From positions 61,636,239 to 61,700,238 of the forward strand of contig OU744723.1 in assembly GCA_916613615.1 (NCBI GenBank): a DNA stretch of 64,000 bases, in the 5' to 3' direction. The position numbers and the translations under genes were made by a program. The notes under the pieces are model-generated. The model was given only the letters and a program-made list of their open reading frames with translations. It searched no databases and was not told the DNA's origin. Origin of the DNA: Steromphala cineraria. Its lineage: Eukaryota; Mollusca; Gastropoda; Trochida; Trochidae. Below are positions 35,828 to 48,880 of this stretch, in pieces; the stretch's first letter is position 1; each line of letters begins with the position of its first letter.

Positions 35828-38350
35828 AGTTCTCAGCCAGACAGCAACTGTTTTTTAAACTAATTTACATTTTTTCCCTCCAAAATGCTAATATTTAATG
35901 TAGCATTCTCAAAATTATTACGCATGACATGACAAATTATTACATGTTTCTTCAATTCCCCTTTAAAATTTGAATTGAAATGGTCGATTAGTTACAAACT
36001 GATGAGCCGGACACAAAGTGTAACGGACAGATGGACGGACAGACAGTGCCATTTTGATCAATGAACTTGTTGCGGGATATAAGAAGGTTAAAACTATGGG
36101 CCGTATAATCGTAGATTGTTTGTAGGTAGTTTAGCCCTTAACCTGGTCTAACAAGTGGGTTTTAACTGATCTGGTATTATCGAAGCAAGTTCGCACTTGA
36201 ACCTGGCCTATATCATCTGGTTTAAGTGGAAATATGTAAACCTGTCCTGGGGTAGTTTAGCAAAGGTTTAAGACTGTCGACAATTACTTTGTAAAAACAC
36301 ATAGAACACATCTCAATAATGTTGCACAGAGATTTTCATATTTTAATATGTTATAACGTAGGTTCATCAATCAAATTGTATTGTGGAGCCATGATCAGAT
36401 GCAATGATTCCAGAAACAAGTGAAGAAGAGATCAGAGCTCACATACCCCCGCTTCCCATTTTTTTCAAAGAATTTCAATGTAAGTCATGTTCCACTGAAA
36501 CAAAAAATAAATTGATTTATAGGTTTTATCATAAAAGGGAACATCTAAGGATAATGGTTGCCCTTTATTTCAAACTTGAGGTCGCCACAAAGGTATTTTG
36601 TTGACTCACTGTGTAAGTCGTGTTTCCAACGGAAATCACAGAAAAAAATCCTAGGTTTTACTGTCAAAAGACAAATCTAGGGATCATGATAGACAATAGT
36701 AGAAAGTTTGGTTGAGCTGAGATGTATATTTCTAGAGATATGTGCTCGACAAAGTAATTCATCATCACTTAAGTTTAGAAGATACTCCAGACAAAGTTTT
36801 GTGACGGACAGACAGACAAGCGGACGGAAAGAGGGACGGACAGAAAGAATGTTACATGACCTCGCATTCCATAGATTTGATTGGTTAACCAATGACCTCA
36901 TTTAGGGTCAACCAAAATGGAAATTTTTTGGAATTAATAACAAACATGTCATTTCTTCAAGATTACAGCTTTATATACTTTAAGAGAGTTGATTACATAC
37001 TTACATCAGCGAATGCATTAACAATATTACTTACATTACAACCGTAACAACACCTGGACATGGCATCATGCACACATTGGATTGTCAGTGATAACTTGTG
37101 GATAGACCAGGCCAAATTCTATCAAATGTGACAATCACGGAGAATTTACAACTCTAAAATGCAGTCACTGAGTCAGGAACACATCACAGGAAAATTGGGA
37201 ATCCCCAAACACGCTTAAACTACACTAGGCGATGACCTTGCCCTTCCCGATGACATGTCTGGTCGCCGTCACTCTCCGATCATGTCGTCGTTTAAAAAAT
37301 CCTCCATATCGATTCTATCATTGTTTTAATAATCATACATATCAATTCTATCGTTTCATTTGAAGTACCAAGAAAAGTTCAAAATTTGTGTTTAAAGATC
37401 TTCCAACACTATACCCGTTGCTTAATACTTCAACAGAGCCAATTTATCCACTAGCCCAGTCACACCGTCACTCGAGCTGACCGAGAGAAGAGGGTTGACA
37501 GATTCGACTGTCTGAATGTTTACATTCTACACTTTCTATATCAAATCATTAATTAATTGTCAATCAAAACTCATCATTGATAAATTGAACCTTATTAATA
37601 TTTTTATTTTGGTTTATTTAAACAAAACTCGAAACATTTTTTTATTCTTTGAATGTTTAAATGAGTGACTGCGCAAGTAGACTGGTCACATCACGAACAT
37701 TGATAACTACGCATTTGGTTATTGAAACCGGTTTTTCGGAATTGTTTCCTTGATGCCATACACGTAAATGAGGATTATTAACAAATATGGCTATTCTAAC
37801 CGTGTGTAATAAATAAAATACCACGCGACCTCTTTAAGCTCGGTCAGATACCGCGGGAAGTAAACTCGTTTCGTATAATTTGTATCTAATGAGGCCTCGT
37901 GTAGTATTCCCTATTGTTATCTCTACAAAGTTATAACCTGTTTGAAAGTTAAACTTTATTCATTTCTTATACAATCTTCTGAAATTGAAGATAATTTTTG
38001 ATTTAAAAACAAAACTTTATTTGAAATTAAATGCCAAATAAATAAAATGACAGCAACACAACAGTTTTGACTCTTTGTTACAGGTCTTAAGCTCCGCCAA
38101 CATGCAAGTTCACTGACAAAACATAAGTAATAGAAATGATACAAAATATATCTCACTTGTCTTTCTTATGAATTATTTTAGTAAATTATAAACTCAAGGA
38201 TGAATACCTAGTTTTATCTACTCACTTTCAAATGATATTATGGTGGTTTCATCACTGTGCACTGCTTCGTTGTTAAAAACAGTTCGATTGCACATGGCCT
38301 ATTCCAATTGCCCTCGCGGTCATTTCTCATGAAGGCAGCACAGAAATTGA
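35828..38350. other. Spacer with repeat debris
   Basis: It contains the end of the interrupted repeat (to about 36060) and a second microsatellite-bearing element end near 36760-36850 (GACGGACAGACAGACAAGCG). I see no supported gene. On the minus strand MEDFLNDDMIGE near 37270-37310 is short and unsupported. Confidence 0.45.
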
Positions 38351-38357
38351 ATAAAAT

Positions 38358-39206
38358 AGAGCCATGGGCGCTGTAGCTCATCAGACTTTTGATGGACAAA
38401 AGTTTTGACCCCTGTGACCCCATTTAGGGTCATTGGGTCACAAAATCTACAAGTTTGAATCCCCATTGGCCAAGGAGTCTACACACAACTTTTTAGCTCT
38501 CTAGACCATTTGGAACTGGACGAGAAGATGAAAATAGGTTTTGAAGGTTGTGACCCCTGTGACCCCATTTGGGGTCATGGGGTCACCAAACCTAAAATTT
38601 AGAATACCCATTTGCCCAGGAGTCTACACACAACTTTTCAGCTCTCTAGACCTTTTGAAACTGGAGAAGAAGGAGTAAAATATGTTTTTATGGCTTTGAC
38701 CCCTTTGACCCCAATTGGGGTCAAGGGGTAACCAAACCTAAAATTTAGAATCCTCATTGGCCAAGGAGTCTACACACAACTTTTTAGCTCTTTAGAACTT
38801 TTGGAACTTGAGAAGATGGAGTAAAATAGTTTTTTAAGGTTTTGACCCCTGTGACCCCAATTGGGGTCAAGGCCGGGGTAACCAAACCTAAAATTTAGAA
38901 TCCTCATTGGCCAAGGAGTCTACATACAACTTTTTAGCTCTCTCGACCTTTTGGATCTGGAGAAGAAGATGAAAATAGGTTTTTAAGGTTTTGACCCCTG
39001 TGACCCCAATTGGGGTCAAGAGGTCATGAAATCTACAATTTAGAATCCCCATTGGCCAAGGAGTCTCCACATCAAATTTGAGCTCTCTAGAGTCATTGGT
39101 TCTGGAGAAGAAGTCGAAAATGTGAAAAGTTTACGGATGGACGGACGCCGGACGCCATGCCATGCCATAAGCCCATCGGGTCTTTCAGACCTGATGAGCT
39201 AAAAAT
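38358..39206 (+). mobile_element. TAGCTCATC-family element with about 5 core monomers
   Basis: It starts GAGCCATGGGCGCTGTAGC and ends CAGACCTGATGAGCTAAAAA after GGACGGACGCCGGACGCC. The core unit of roughly 150 bp (TTAGAATCCCCATTGGCC, CAAGGAGTCTACACACAAC, TTTTGACCCCTGTGACCCC) is repeated about five times and is unusually regular. Confidence 0.85.
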
Positions 39207-39799
39207 GCAATGATATCAAGTCAAAACCAATTGTGATAATATCTTCAAACCTGGTACATAAGTTTGGTTTACTAAACTTGATCTTCATAATACAAAACAA
39301 AACAAATAGTTTGGACCAAAACCTGGTCTAACATAGACTTGGTACGATCATACGGCCCACACAGTTCTCGTCCTGAACAGTAATTCTAATTGTGTTACCA
39401 AGGAAAGGGCCATACATATATGTAGCAAGAAGTTTGAAATCTAAACAGGCACTACTAAACAATATACATGATTAATGTTTCATATATAAAGTTTGAAATG
39501 AGCTAGCGAAAGGTGTTTACTTACTATCAATCGGTTGTGAAGAGATTCAACTCAAATCTATAAACACCATACGATGATCACCATGTTACTGCCTCAAGCA
39601 AACACGGCTTTGATTCTCTCTATGACAGATTGTTGGTTGATGACCGCTGTCCAGTTGGCTTCACAATGAAACAATTACATTCAGTTAAATCATGTCTGTT
39701 GCTCAGGCTATCTTATTACTTATACAAACAGTAACATGGTCAACATATGAGAATTCCAGGATAGCAAAACAAAACTACAAATTGCAATTTTGATCAGCA

Positions 39800-40795
39800 A
39801 AGCAGTATGCACATAAGATTTCAACTTTCCAGGCATTGTTTGGCTTCTGGAGAAATATAGGATATGTTTAATGGTGTCACCCTCCAGGTCCTATTAAGGG
39901 CTCAGGGTCACCAAATCAATAAATTTGAATTCCTGTAAGTTAATGAGACTGTAAAAGTTGTAAGCCTTCTTTGCCTTTGCTTCTGAAGAAGATAAAAATA
40001 GAGCCATTGGCTCTGTAGCTCATCAGGCTTCATCATCAATTATGCTGTAGAGTGTGGCCAATGTGACTCCCCCTTTGTAGAGGCCACAGGCGACAAGTTT
40101 AAGTTTTCTAGGCCTTATACTTCAGGAGAAGAAGATGAAAATAGATTTGAAGGATGTTCCTGTTGCCTTTATTAGGGGCAACAGGGTCACCAAAGCTACA
40201 ATTCATAATCCTTGGCCTTAAGGTTCTAGAGAAGAAGATGAAAATAGGTTTTTTGGTCAGGGCCCCTGTGACCCTTATTAGGGGTCACAGGGCCACCAAA
40301 GCTACAATTTATAATCCTCACTATTCAAGGAGTCTGTACACAAAGTTTCGGCTTTCTAGGCCTCATGGTTCTGGAGAAGAAGATGAAAATAGGTTTTTAG
40401 GGGGTGGCCCCTGTTGCCCTTATTAGGGGTCAATTGGCCACCAAAGCTACTATTTATAATCCTCACTAGTCAAGGAGTCTGTACACAAAGTTTCAGCTTT
40501 CTAGGCCTAATGGTTCTGGAGAGGAAGATGAAAATAGGTTTTTAGGGCGTGGCCCCTGTGACCCTTATTAGGGGTCACAGGGCCACCAAAGCTACAATTT
40601 ATAATCCTCACTACAGGCCAGATGAGCTTAAAAGTAAGATCAAAGTGAGCGTTGATCAATTATACCCCTGATCGTGCATCCCTGACCAACCTTATCATTT
40701 TTCACTTCCCTTGTAGACGTCTCTTGCACAGCATTTGACCCCCATGCCATGTCATAAGCCTATCGAGTCTTTCAGACCTGATGAGCTAAAAAAGC
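39800..40795 (+). mobile_element. TAGCTCATC-family copies, one with 3-4 regular monomers
   Basis: 39800-39990 is a 5'-truncated copy. 39996-40632 runs from GAGCCATTGGCTCTGTAGC to CAGGCCAGATGAGCTTAAAA with regular core monomers near 40190-40610. 40740-40790 is an isolated 3' end. Confidence 0.8.
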
Positions 40796-40835
40796 GGTCA
40801 TTTTAAAGTGGCTACAGGGCCACCAAAACTAAAAA

Positions 40836-41177
40836 AAACACAAGTATGACACCCAAGTTTTACTCATGTGACAGACAGCTCTTTATGACAAATGTAATGA
40901 GCCCATCTGGTCTTATTGGCCTTAGTTATATATAATGTACTAACTATGAAGCAGGCAACTACAAACCTATCAATGGCAGCTACAAGGATATCTCCCCTAT
41001 GAAGTTCCAGTTCCACGATCCTCTCGCGGTTTTCTTCTTTTACGTCTGGTCAGTCCCGAAGGTCATCTCCGATTATTCAGCCACAGTGAGTGTCCACGGT
41101 TGCACGATAGGGAAATAGAAAATCATTTAGAAAATATCCTAATAATTTCAATGTTATAATCAAATATTCAATAGAGA
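40836..41177. repeat. Exon-like duplicated block, copy 2 (pairs with 25536-25857)
   Basis: It is the same block as at 25.5 kb, including TACTAAC, the acceptor and the open frame (YKPINGSYKDISPMKFQFHD). Differences from copy 1 include several C-to-T type changes (ACG to ATG, CGC to TGC, GCG to GTG). The candidate donor at the end of the exon (CACAGTAGGG in copy 1) is lost here. Confidence 0.6.
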
Positions 41178-41379
41178 TATTGGAAAATGATTACTGATAA
41201 GTACAAAACATTTTTAAAACAAAATTTAAAGAAATCCAGCACAAAACCCTTCCTAGTGGAGTAGTTCAACATGTTGACATTTTTTAAAACTCCAAACATC
41301 AACAAAATTTGATGAAGGATAGAAGACATGTTCAAAATTAGAAAACAATCGGATGAATATTTTTTCTGAAATAGGTCGG

Positions 41380-41480
41380 ACAAAAAAAGCCCTCGGACGG
41401 ACAGAAGTGATGGAATTACTACATACCCTCGACCAAGGGGTATAATAAACATGGGACAGGAACTGGGGCGGGGGTTGGGG
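41380..41480 (-). repeat. Microsatellite and hairpin end of a tandem-core element
   Basis: CGGACGGACAGAAGTG is followed by CCCTCGACCAAGGGGTATAA, a hairpin-like word. The arrangement repeats the one at 63748-63830, although the bases differ. Confidence 0.4.
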
Positions 41481-41517
41481 TTCTTATCAGGGGCGACATC
41501 TACGAACTGATTCCCAC

Positions 41518-41824
41518 CTTCCTGCAGACTTGCACTGTGAGGGATGCCGATGATCAGGATGGAAATGTTGATGCCAGTGACTAATCTAGCAGGTGCCAAG
41601 CTGTAGTTCTTTGTTCCTGTGACCAGACTGATGCCATCCGGGGCTGCCAAAACATCCTCCTCCCTCTTTGTTATGTTCTTGTCCAGAACCAACACCAAAA
41701 ACTGCTGAAGTGGATTGTTTCTTTTATTACTTGCAAATGATAACAAACATTGCTCGGTCAAAGATCTCTTATAATCAGTTTTAATTTTACTTTGTAGAGC
41801 AGCCTTCACACGACAAACTAACAC
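41518..41824 (-). CDS. Candidate internal coding exon, minus strand, unrecognised
   Basis: The frame is open for about 102 codons from GTG at 41824 (just after a weak GATGTGAG acceptor) to a plausible donor GGAAG|GTGGGA at 41518. It reads VKAALQSKIKTDYKRSLTEQ, CLLSFASNKRNNPLQQFLVL, VLDKNITKREEDVLAAPDGI, SLVTGTKNYSLAPARLVTGI. It alternates hydrophobic strands and loops like an alpha/beta domain. The open frame runs on past the donor into repeat sequence, which suggests the true exon ends at the donor. I do not recognise the family. It may belong with the minus-strand exon at 49843-49966. Confidence 0.4.
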
Positions 41825-42079
41825 CTCACATCAAACATCAAACATCTGAAGTGAATGCTTTTGATCTATCATTCCAAATAATCAGTCATCTCAAATTGTT
41901 AAAGTGACCAAGATAATTTCGAAAACACCCTATTTACCCTCAAAAGCTAAAGTCACAACAACCCAATCGCACGAGTCCAATATTCCAAACCATGGGCCCC
42001 AATATCTCCCCTTTCCATGGACGAGTTAGGAAAATGGGGACCTATTAATTAATATATAAACAAACATGTCACTTATAAC

Positions 42080-42870
42080 TTGTGAAACTTGTTTAACAGT
42101 TGAGAGTAAATGTCTGAGGGAATCCAATCTCATTTAAATGTTATAAAACCTGTTATTAATACCTGATATAAGATTTCAAACAATAAGACATAGTCATCAA
42201 CATCCCCTCATTTTCGAACTCCATCAAGGTATTGATACCGTGAAGACACACACCAAATTCGGTTATCATATCTTAAATAGTTTGAGAAAAATGTCCCCTT
42301 TAAATGCACCAACAAACAGAGTTAAAAAGACAAAACTAAATAACTCCATAACAGTTAATAGTGCAGTTTTTATTTTTAAGCTCCATCAAGGTATTGAAAA
42401 CCTTAAGAGACACACCAAATTTGGACAGAGACACAAACGGAGCCCAAACCTATATCAACAATGAGTGGTATACGGGTAAAGTATAAGGAAATACTAAATG
42501 TATTAAATATCAAATGATATCAAATCCATTATAAATTCCTAATGGAGCATTTTGAAATGCCTATAACATTTCAAATTATGAGTGGTATAGGGCTTCAGGA
42601 GAAATTCTAAATGTATCAAATCTCATTAAAGCTAGTTCAAACCTGTCACTTGCACAGTGTTGCACTTTTCACACCTGATATTTCAAATAACAAGACCTGT
42701 TAAAGACTCCAAAGGAAATGCAAAAGTCATCCATTCTCATTAAAATGGGGATCAAACCTGTCACTAACATCTAGAATCTAATTAATAGCCCTACAATTGA
42801 CTAATCATGTTTAAACTTCCAAACGAAATGCGCAGGGTTTCTAATATAAAAAAAATTGTATCAAATCTGT
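42080..42870. repeat. Old diverged dispersed repeat
   Basis: Loose recurrences of TCTCATTAAA, AAACCTGTCACTTA and AAATGTATCAAAT occur here and again at 44500-44890 and 48950-49420. TCTCATTAAAAT also occurs in the 150-bp array at 57.3-60.4 kb, so these may be distant relatives of that monomer. Confidence 0.4.
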
Positions 42871-43325
42871 CACTTAAAGGGACCATTCGAGCGGGGTATT
42901 TTTTGTGGAAGATTCAACATTTTGACAAAGAAAAAAGTGTATCGCTAAAAAAAAAAACCATCATGAAATGAAGCCAATCATGGAAGCTTTTTGCATTACC
43001 AAGACAAAATGTTGTCGTAACTGAAAACTTTTATTATGAATTATTTGTAAATATGCTCTTCTTCTATCAATCAAGTAGTTATTAATTAGTTTAGCATAAT
43101 AAGCATATTACAGCAGAGTTGTTTTCTCGCAATGCTAACCTTTCAAAATGGCAGATGGAATTCGCTCAAGTGGTGCCTTCTAGCACTTTGCTTGATTTGT
43201 CCTTAAAGAGACAGTCCCATAGGCCATTCAGCGTATTTTTTCTTGTGGAAACAACATTCAAGAAAACTTACCTGTTTATACTAATATGATAATAATAATA
43301 ATAACTAGGACTGCCGCGGCAGTAC

Positions 43326-44152
43326 TTAGGTCTTCAAGATTCCTCTTTGACCTTCACATACTGTTTGACCTTCACATGCATGTTTGACCTTCACATGCAT
43401 GTTTGGTAAAAAGGTTTAAACCATACCGACCAAAACATCACTTTTTAATATGCAAAGTTTGACCCTTCCTCCTGACCGGAAGTGACTGTTCGCGAGCGAT
43501 TTTATTCTTTTATCTTGAAGACCTTGCTCATGTCTAACTGTCATGCAAAAATCATTAAGTTCTAAGGTCTGGTTTTTTAGTTATCTGCCCTTGAAGTTTG
43601 CGATTTTGAGATTTTGGTCAACTTTGAAAGGTCACAGCACAAAAAGTATTGTAGTTAAGTACTTTAAAAGAAAAGATTTTAATCTACAATGCTTCAGCTA
43701 CATTCAGTATGAATTACAGCTCTGTAGTGCAAGTATCTTCAGAGAAGAAGATTGTCAAAGGCGGGTGGGGTCGGAAACGGTCGAAAATGCACTAAAAGCA
43801 AGATGGCGGCCAAAGCACGTGACCTACGAATTTGTCCTGATTTACTTTTTTTCATTATTTTTTATTGCGCTTTTTTTAAAAAAAAATTCAAGTCTCTAAG
43901 TGCATTTTGAAAAAAAAATCAATGTTAAATTTTCGACTTTGGATTCGAACTGGACCTTTAATGTACAAGCCGATTATGCCCAAAAGCTTAGTTTATCGAT
44001 TCCAGGGTAAGGGGTACCTGCATGTCAAGTTTGGGCGAATTTGAACAAGCGGTTTGAGCTGTAGATCTGTCACAAAAATTGTACAAATAATAATAATAAT
44101 AAGAAATCGGATAAAAACAATAGGTCTTCACGACTTTGTCTTGAAGACCTAA
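43326..44152. mobile_element. 827-bp element with 14-bp terminal inverted repeats
   Basis: TTAGGTCTTCAAGA at 43326-43339 is matched by its reverse complement at 44139-44152. The right end also folds on itself (AGGTCTTCA at 44122-44130 against TGAAGACCT at 44142-44150). ATA repeats flank it. Just outside the left end is the 14-bp palindrome ACTGCCGCGGCAGT (43310-43323). The 118-codon open frame at 43543-43899 has no recognisable domain. Confidence 0.55.
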
Positions 44153-44159
44153 TAATAAT

Positions 44160-44471
44160 TTTAACGCCTAGTATCCAGTCCAGGACTGCTCAACGGCGAT
44201 ACAATTGGCTGTACAATGTATATTATTACCTTGAAGGAATTGTACTTTCAATTCAAACTACTAAGCGCCTCGCGCGATCATATAGGTCCGTACTTTCCCC
44301 ATATTCAGGTACCCATTTATACAGCTGGGTGAATTGAGTGCAATGTGGATGAAGTGCCTTGCCCAAGGACACAACACAGTGTTAAGCCCAGGTTACAAAT
44401 TTTTGGTGTCTCCACCGGGATTTGAACCCGGGCCATTGGCGTGACACGCTTACCACTTCACCACTGTGTAA
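44160..44471 (-). mobile_element. tRNA-derived SINE, minus strand
   Basis: A B-box, GGTTCAAATCC on the minus strand (44418-44428), and an A-box-like AGTGGTGAAGTGGTAAGCG (about 44447-44465) form the head. The body carries GTGCCTTGCCCAAGGACA, a conserved block I associate with metazoan SINE central domains. The predicted acceptor halves do not pair, so it is not a functional tRNA. Confidence 0.75.
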
Positions 44472-45049
44472 TATGTGATTATAACATGATTATTTCCTTT
44501 GACGATAGTGCTAGTGAGGTAACATTTAAGTTGTTCTAGATTTAACAAATTGACAAACAATTGAATGCATTCATGGGAAATGCCAAATGTATATTATCTC
44601 ATTAAAATGTAATCAAACCTGTGACTTACATCTTCTAGTATTTCTCTTACTGCCAAACACAATAAATGCCCGATGTATCTTTTCTCATTAAAATGATAGC
44701 GGTCACTATCACCTTCTAGGATATCTCTCAATAGCCATTAGATTAAAACAAGTAGTGATGTTGAAATCTTCATGGGAAGGCCTAGAGCATCGAATCTCAT
44801 TAAAACCGAATCAAACATGTTGGTGATACCTGGTGGTTCTTGTAAATCTAACAAGCTAAACATGTATGTTTCCTGCAGTCATTACTGTATCAACTAATAA
44901 ACATAATTAAATATGCAGTCATACCAAAAATATACCTTTGTGTATCGTGTACCAAACCCAAAGCAAAACAGGCAAAATCAACTACAGTAGTTGTGTTTCA
45001 CCCTCTAATAATAGATGCAAATGTCAAATATCACAATCTAACCACAAGT

Positions 45050-48000
45050 TATGCCAAAGGTAACATTTTCAAAACCGAAGGGGAGGTCATAAGGTCTAAA
45101 ATTATGACCTGACCTGAAAGGCATCATCATGATAGATTCACTTGTCAAGGGTCTACCCCTAAGCAATAAAAAGTTATGAGCTAGTTAGAAAAATTCGAAA
45201 AGTGCTATCTGCACCAAGGTCAAGGTCAAGAGGTCACACATTATGACCTGACCCGAAAGGCCTTATCATGGTAGATAATCATACAAAATATCAAAGGTCT
45301 ACCCCTAAGCAATCAAAAGTTCAAAGCAAGGTAAAGGTTTTCAATAATTCTTGTAGCACAAAGGTCAAGGTAACCAGGTCAAAAATTATGACCTGACCTG
45401 AAAGGCCTCATCATGGTAGATAATCATGTAAAATATCAAAGGTCTAACCCTAAGCAATCAAAAGTTATGAGCAAGTTTAAAAATTTCGAAAAGTGCTATC
45501 TGCGCCAAGGTCAAGGTCAAGAGGCATAAATTATCACCTGACCTGAAAGGCCTTATCATGGTATATACACATGCAAATTATCAAAGGTCTACCCCTAAGC
45601 AATAAAAAGTTATGAGCTAGTTAGAAAAATTCGAAAAGTGCTATCTGCACCAAGGTCAAGGTCAAGGGGTCACACATTATGACCTGACCCGAAAGGCCTT
45701 ATCATGGTAGATAATCATGCAAAATATCAAAGGTCTACCAATAAAAAGTTATGAGCAAGTTTACAAATTTCGAAAAGTGCTAATTGCACCAAGGTCAAGG
45801 TCAAGAGGCAACAAAATATCACCTGACCTGAAAGGCCTTATCATGGTATATACACATGCAAAATATCAAAGGTCTACCCCTAAGCAATAAAAAGTTATGA
45901 GCTAGTTAGAAAAATTCGAAAAGTGCTATCTGCACCAAGGTCAAGGTCAAGAGGTCACACATTATGACCTGACCCGAAAGGCCTTATCATGGTAGATAAT
46001 CATACAAAATATCAAAGGTCTACCCCTAAGCAATAAAAAGTTAAAAGCAAGGTTAAGGTTTTCAATAATTCTTGTAGCACAAAGGTCAAGGTAACCAGGT
46101 CAAAAATTATCCCCTAATCTGAAAGGCCTTATCATGGTATATACACATGCAAAATATCAAAGGTCTACCCCTAAGCAATCAAAAGTTATGAGCTAGTTAG
46201 AAAAATTCGAAAAGTGCTATCTGCACCAAGTTCAAGGTTAAGAGGCAAACAATTATCACCTGACCTGAAAGGCCTTAGCATGGTATATACACATGCAAAA
46301 TATCAAAGGCCTACCTCTAAGCAATCAAAAGTAATGAGCAAGTTAAAAAAAATCGAAAAGTGCTTTCTGCACCAAGGTCAAGGTCAAGAGGCAAAAAAAT
46401 ATGACCTGACTCGAAAGACCTTATCATGGTAGATAATCATGTAAAATATCAAAGGTCTACCCCTAAGCATTAAAAAGTTATGAGCAAGTTTAAAAATTTC
46501 GAAAAGTGCTATCTGCACCAAGGTCAAGGTCAAGAGGTAAAAAATTATCACCTGACCTAGAAGGCCTTATCATGATATATACACATGCAAAATATCAAAG
46601 GTCTACCCCTAAGCAATCAAAAGTTATGAGCTAGTTTAAAAAAATCGAAAAATGCTATTTGCACCAAGGTCAAGGTCAAGAGGCATAAATTATCACCTGA
46701 CCTGAAAGGCCTTATGGTATATACAAATGCAAAATATCAAAGGTCTACCAATAAAAAGTTATGAGCAAGTTTAAAAATTTCGAAAAGTGCTAATTGCACC
46801 AAGGTCAAGGTCAAGAGGCAAACAATTATCACCTGACCTGAAAGCCCTTATCATGGTATATACACATGCACAATATCAAAGGTCTACTCCTAAGCAATAA
46901 AAAGTTATGAGCTAGTTAGAAAAATTCGAAAAGTGCTATTTGCACCAAGGTCAAGGTTAAGAGGTCACAAAATATGACCTGACCCGAAAGACCTTATCAT
47001 GGTAGATAATCATGTAAAATATCAAAGGTCTACCCCTAAGCAATCAAAAGTTATGAGCAAATTTAAAAATTTCGAAAAGTGCTATCTGCACCAAGGTCAA
47101 GGTAAAGAGGCACAAAATTATCAACTGACCTTAAAGGCCTTTTCATGGTATATACAAATGCAAAATATCAAAGGTCTACCAATAAAAAGTTATGAGTAAG
47201 TTAAAAAATTTCGAAAAGTGCTAATTGCACCAAGGTCAAGGTCAAGAGGCAAAAAATTATCACCTGACCTGAAAGGCCTCATGACATGGTAGATAATCAT
47301 GTAAAAGATCAAAGGTCTACCCCTAAGCAATCAAAAATTATGAGCAAGTCAAAAAAAATTTCGAAAAGTGCTAATTGCACCAAGGTCAAGGTCAAGAGGT
47401 CACAAATTATGACCTGACCTGAAAGCCCTTATCATGGTAGATAATCATGTAAAATATCAAAGGTCTAACCCTAAGCAATCAAAAGTTATGAGCAAATTTA
47501 AAAATTTCGAAAAGTGCTATCTGCACCAAGGTCAAGGTCAAGAGGCACAAAATTATCAACTGACCTTAAAGGCCTTATCATGGTATATACACATGCAAAA
47601 TATCAAAGGTCTACCCCTAAGCAATAAAAAGTTATGAGCTAGTTAGAAAAAATCGAAAAGTGCTATCTGCACCAAGGTCAAGGTCAAGAGGTCACACATT
47701 ATGACCTGACCCGAAAGGCCTTATCATGGTAGATAATCATGCAAAATATCAAAGGTCTACCCCTAAGCAATAACAAGTTAAAAGCAAGGTTAAGGTTTTC
47801 AATAATTCTTGTAGCACAAAGGTCAAGGTAACCAGGTCAAAAATTATCACCTAATCTGAAAGGCCTTATCATGGTATATACACATGCAAAATATCAAAGC
47901 TCTGCCCCTAAGCAATCAAAAGTTATGAGCAGGTTTAAAAATTTCGAAAAGTGCTAATTGCACCAAGGTCAAGAATAAGAGGGAAACAATTATCACCTGA

Positions 48001-48880
48001 CCTGAAAGGCCCTTTCATGGTATATACACATTCAAAATATCAAAGGTCTACCTCTAAGCAATCAAAAGTTATGAGCAAGTTTAAAAACATCGAAAATGCT
48101 ATTTGCACCAAGGTCAAGGTCAAGAGGTCACAAATTATGACCTGACCCGAAAGGCCTTATCATTGTAGATAATCATGTAAAAGATCAAAGGTCTACCCCT
48201 AAGCAATCAAAAGTTATGAGCAAGTTAAAAAATTTCGAAAAGTGCTAATTGCACCAAGGTCAAGGTTAAGAGGCAAACAATTATCACCTGACCTGAAAGG
48301 CCTTAGCATGGTATATACACATGCAAAATATCAAAGGTCTACCCCTAAGCAATAAAAAGTAATGAGCTAGTTAGAAAAAATCGAAAAGTGCTATCTGCAC
48401 CAAGGTCAAGGTCAAGAGGCAAAAAATTATGACCTGACCCGAAAGGCCTTATCATGGTAGATAATCATGTAAAAGATCAAAGGTCTACCCCTAAGCAATC
48501 AAAAGTTATGAGCAAGTTAAAAAATTTCGAAAAGTGCTAATTGCACCAAGGTCAAGGTCAAGAGGTAACAAATTATCACCTGACCCGAAAGGCCTTATCA
48601 TGGTAGATACTCATGTAAAATATCAAAGGTCTACCCCTAAGCAATCAAAAGTTATGAGCAAGTTTTAAAATTTCGAAAAGTGCTATCTGCACCAAGGTCA
48701 AGGTCAAAGGTCACAAATTATGACATGACCTGATAGGCCTCATCATGATAGATTCACATGTGTAATATCAAATGTAGACCTCTGAGCAATCAAAAGTTAT
48801 GAGCAAGGTTATATTTTTATTGTGACGGACAGACCGACAGACTGACAGACAGACAGACAGACTGACAGACAGACAGGACA
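45050..48880. repeat. 146-bp tandem array, about 26 copies, ending in a GACA microsatellite
   Basis: The monomer contains AAAGGCCTTATCATGGTAGA, AAATATCAAAGGTCTACCCC, AAAAGTTATGAGCAAG, TTTCGAAAAGTGCTATCTGC and ACCAAGGTCAAGGTCAAGAGG. Two alternating variants (TAGATAATCATG and TATACACATG) hint at a dimeric unit. The array stops at GTGACGGACAG followed by (GACA)n at 48823-48877. This is the core-then-microsatellite order of the TAGCTCATC elements, with a wholly different monomer. The short open frames inside repeat one another and are not genes. Confidence 0.95.

Noticed and set aside
43543..43899. 118-codon open frame
   Set aside because: It lies inside a TIR element, carries no recognisable domain, and is followed by poly-A/T runs typical of repeat sequence.
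42874..43961. A 1.09-kb TTAA element with ends TTAAAGGGACCATTCGA and TTAAAGGTCCAGTTCGA
   Set aside because: The ends match only loosely, and the right end falls inside the better-supported element at 43326-44152, so the boundaries conflict.
44400..44471. Possible functional tRNA gene
   Set aside because: A- and B-boxes are present, but the two acceptor halves do not pair and a SINE body follows.
21262..48820. CRISPR array
   Set aside because: The tandem units are contiguous, without unique spacers of constant length, and the genome is eukaryotic.
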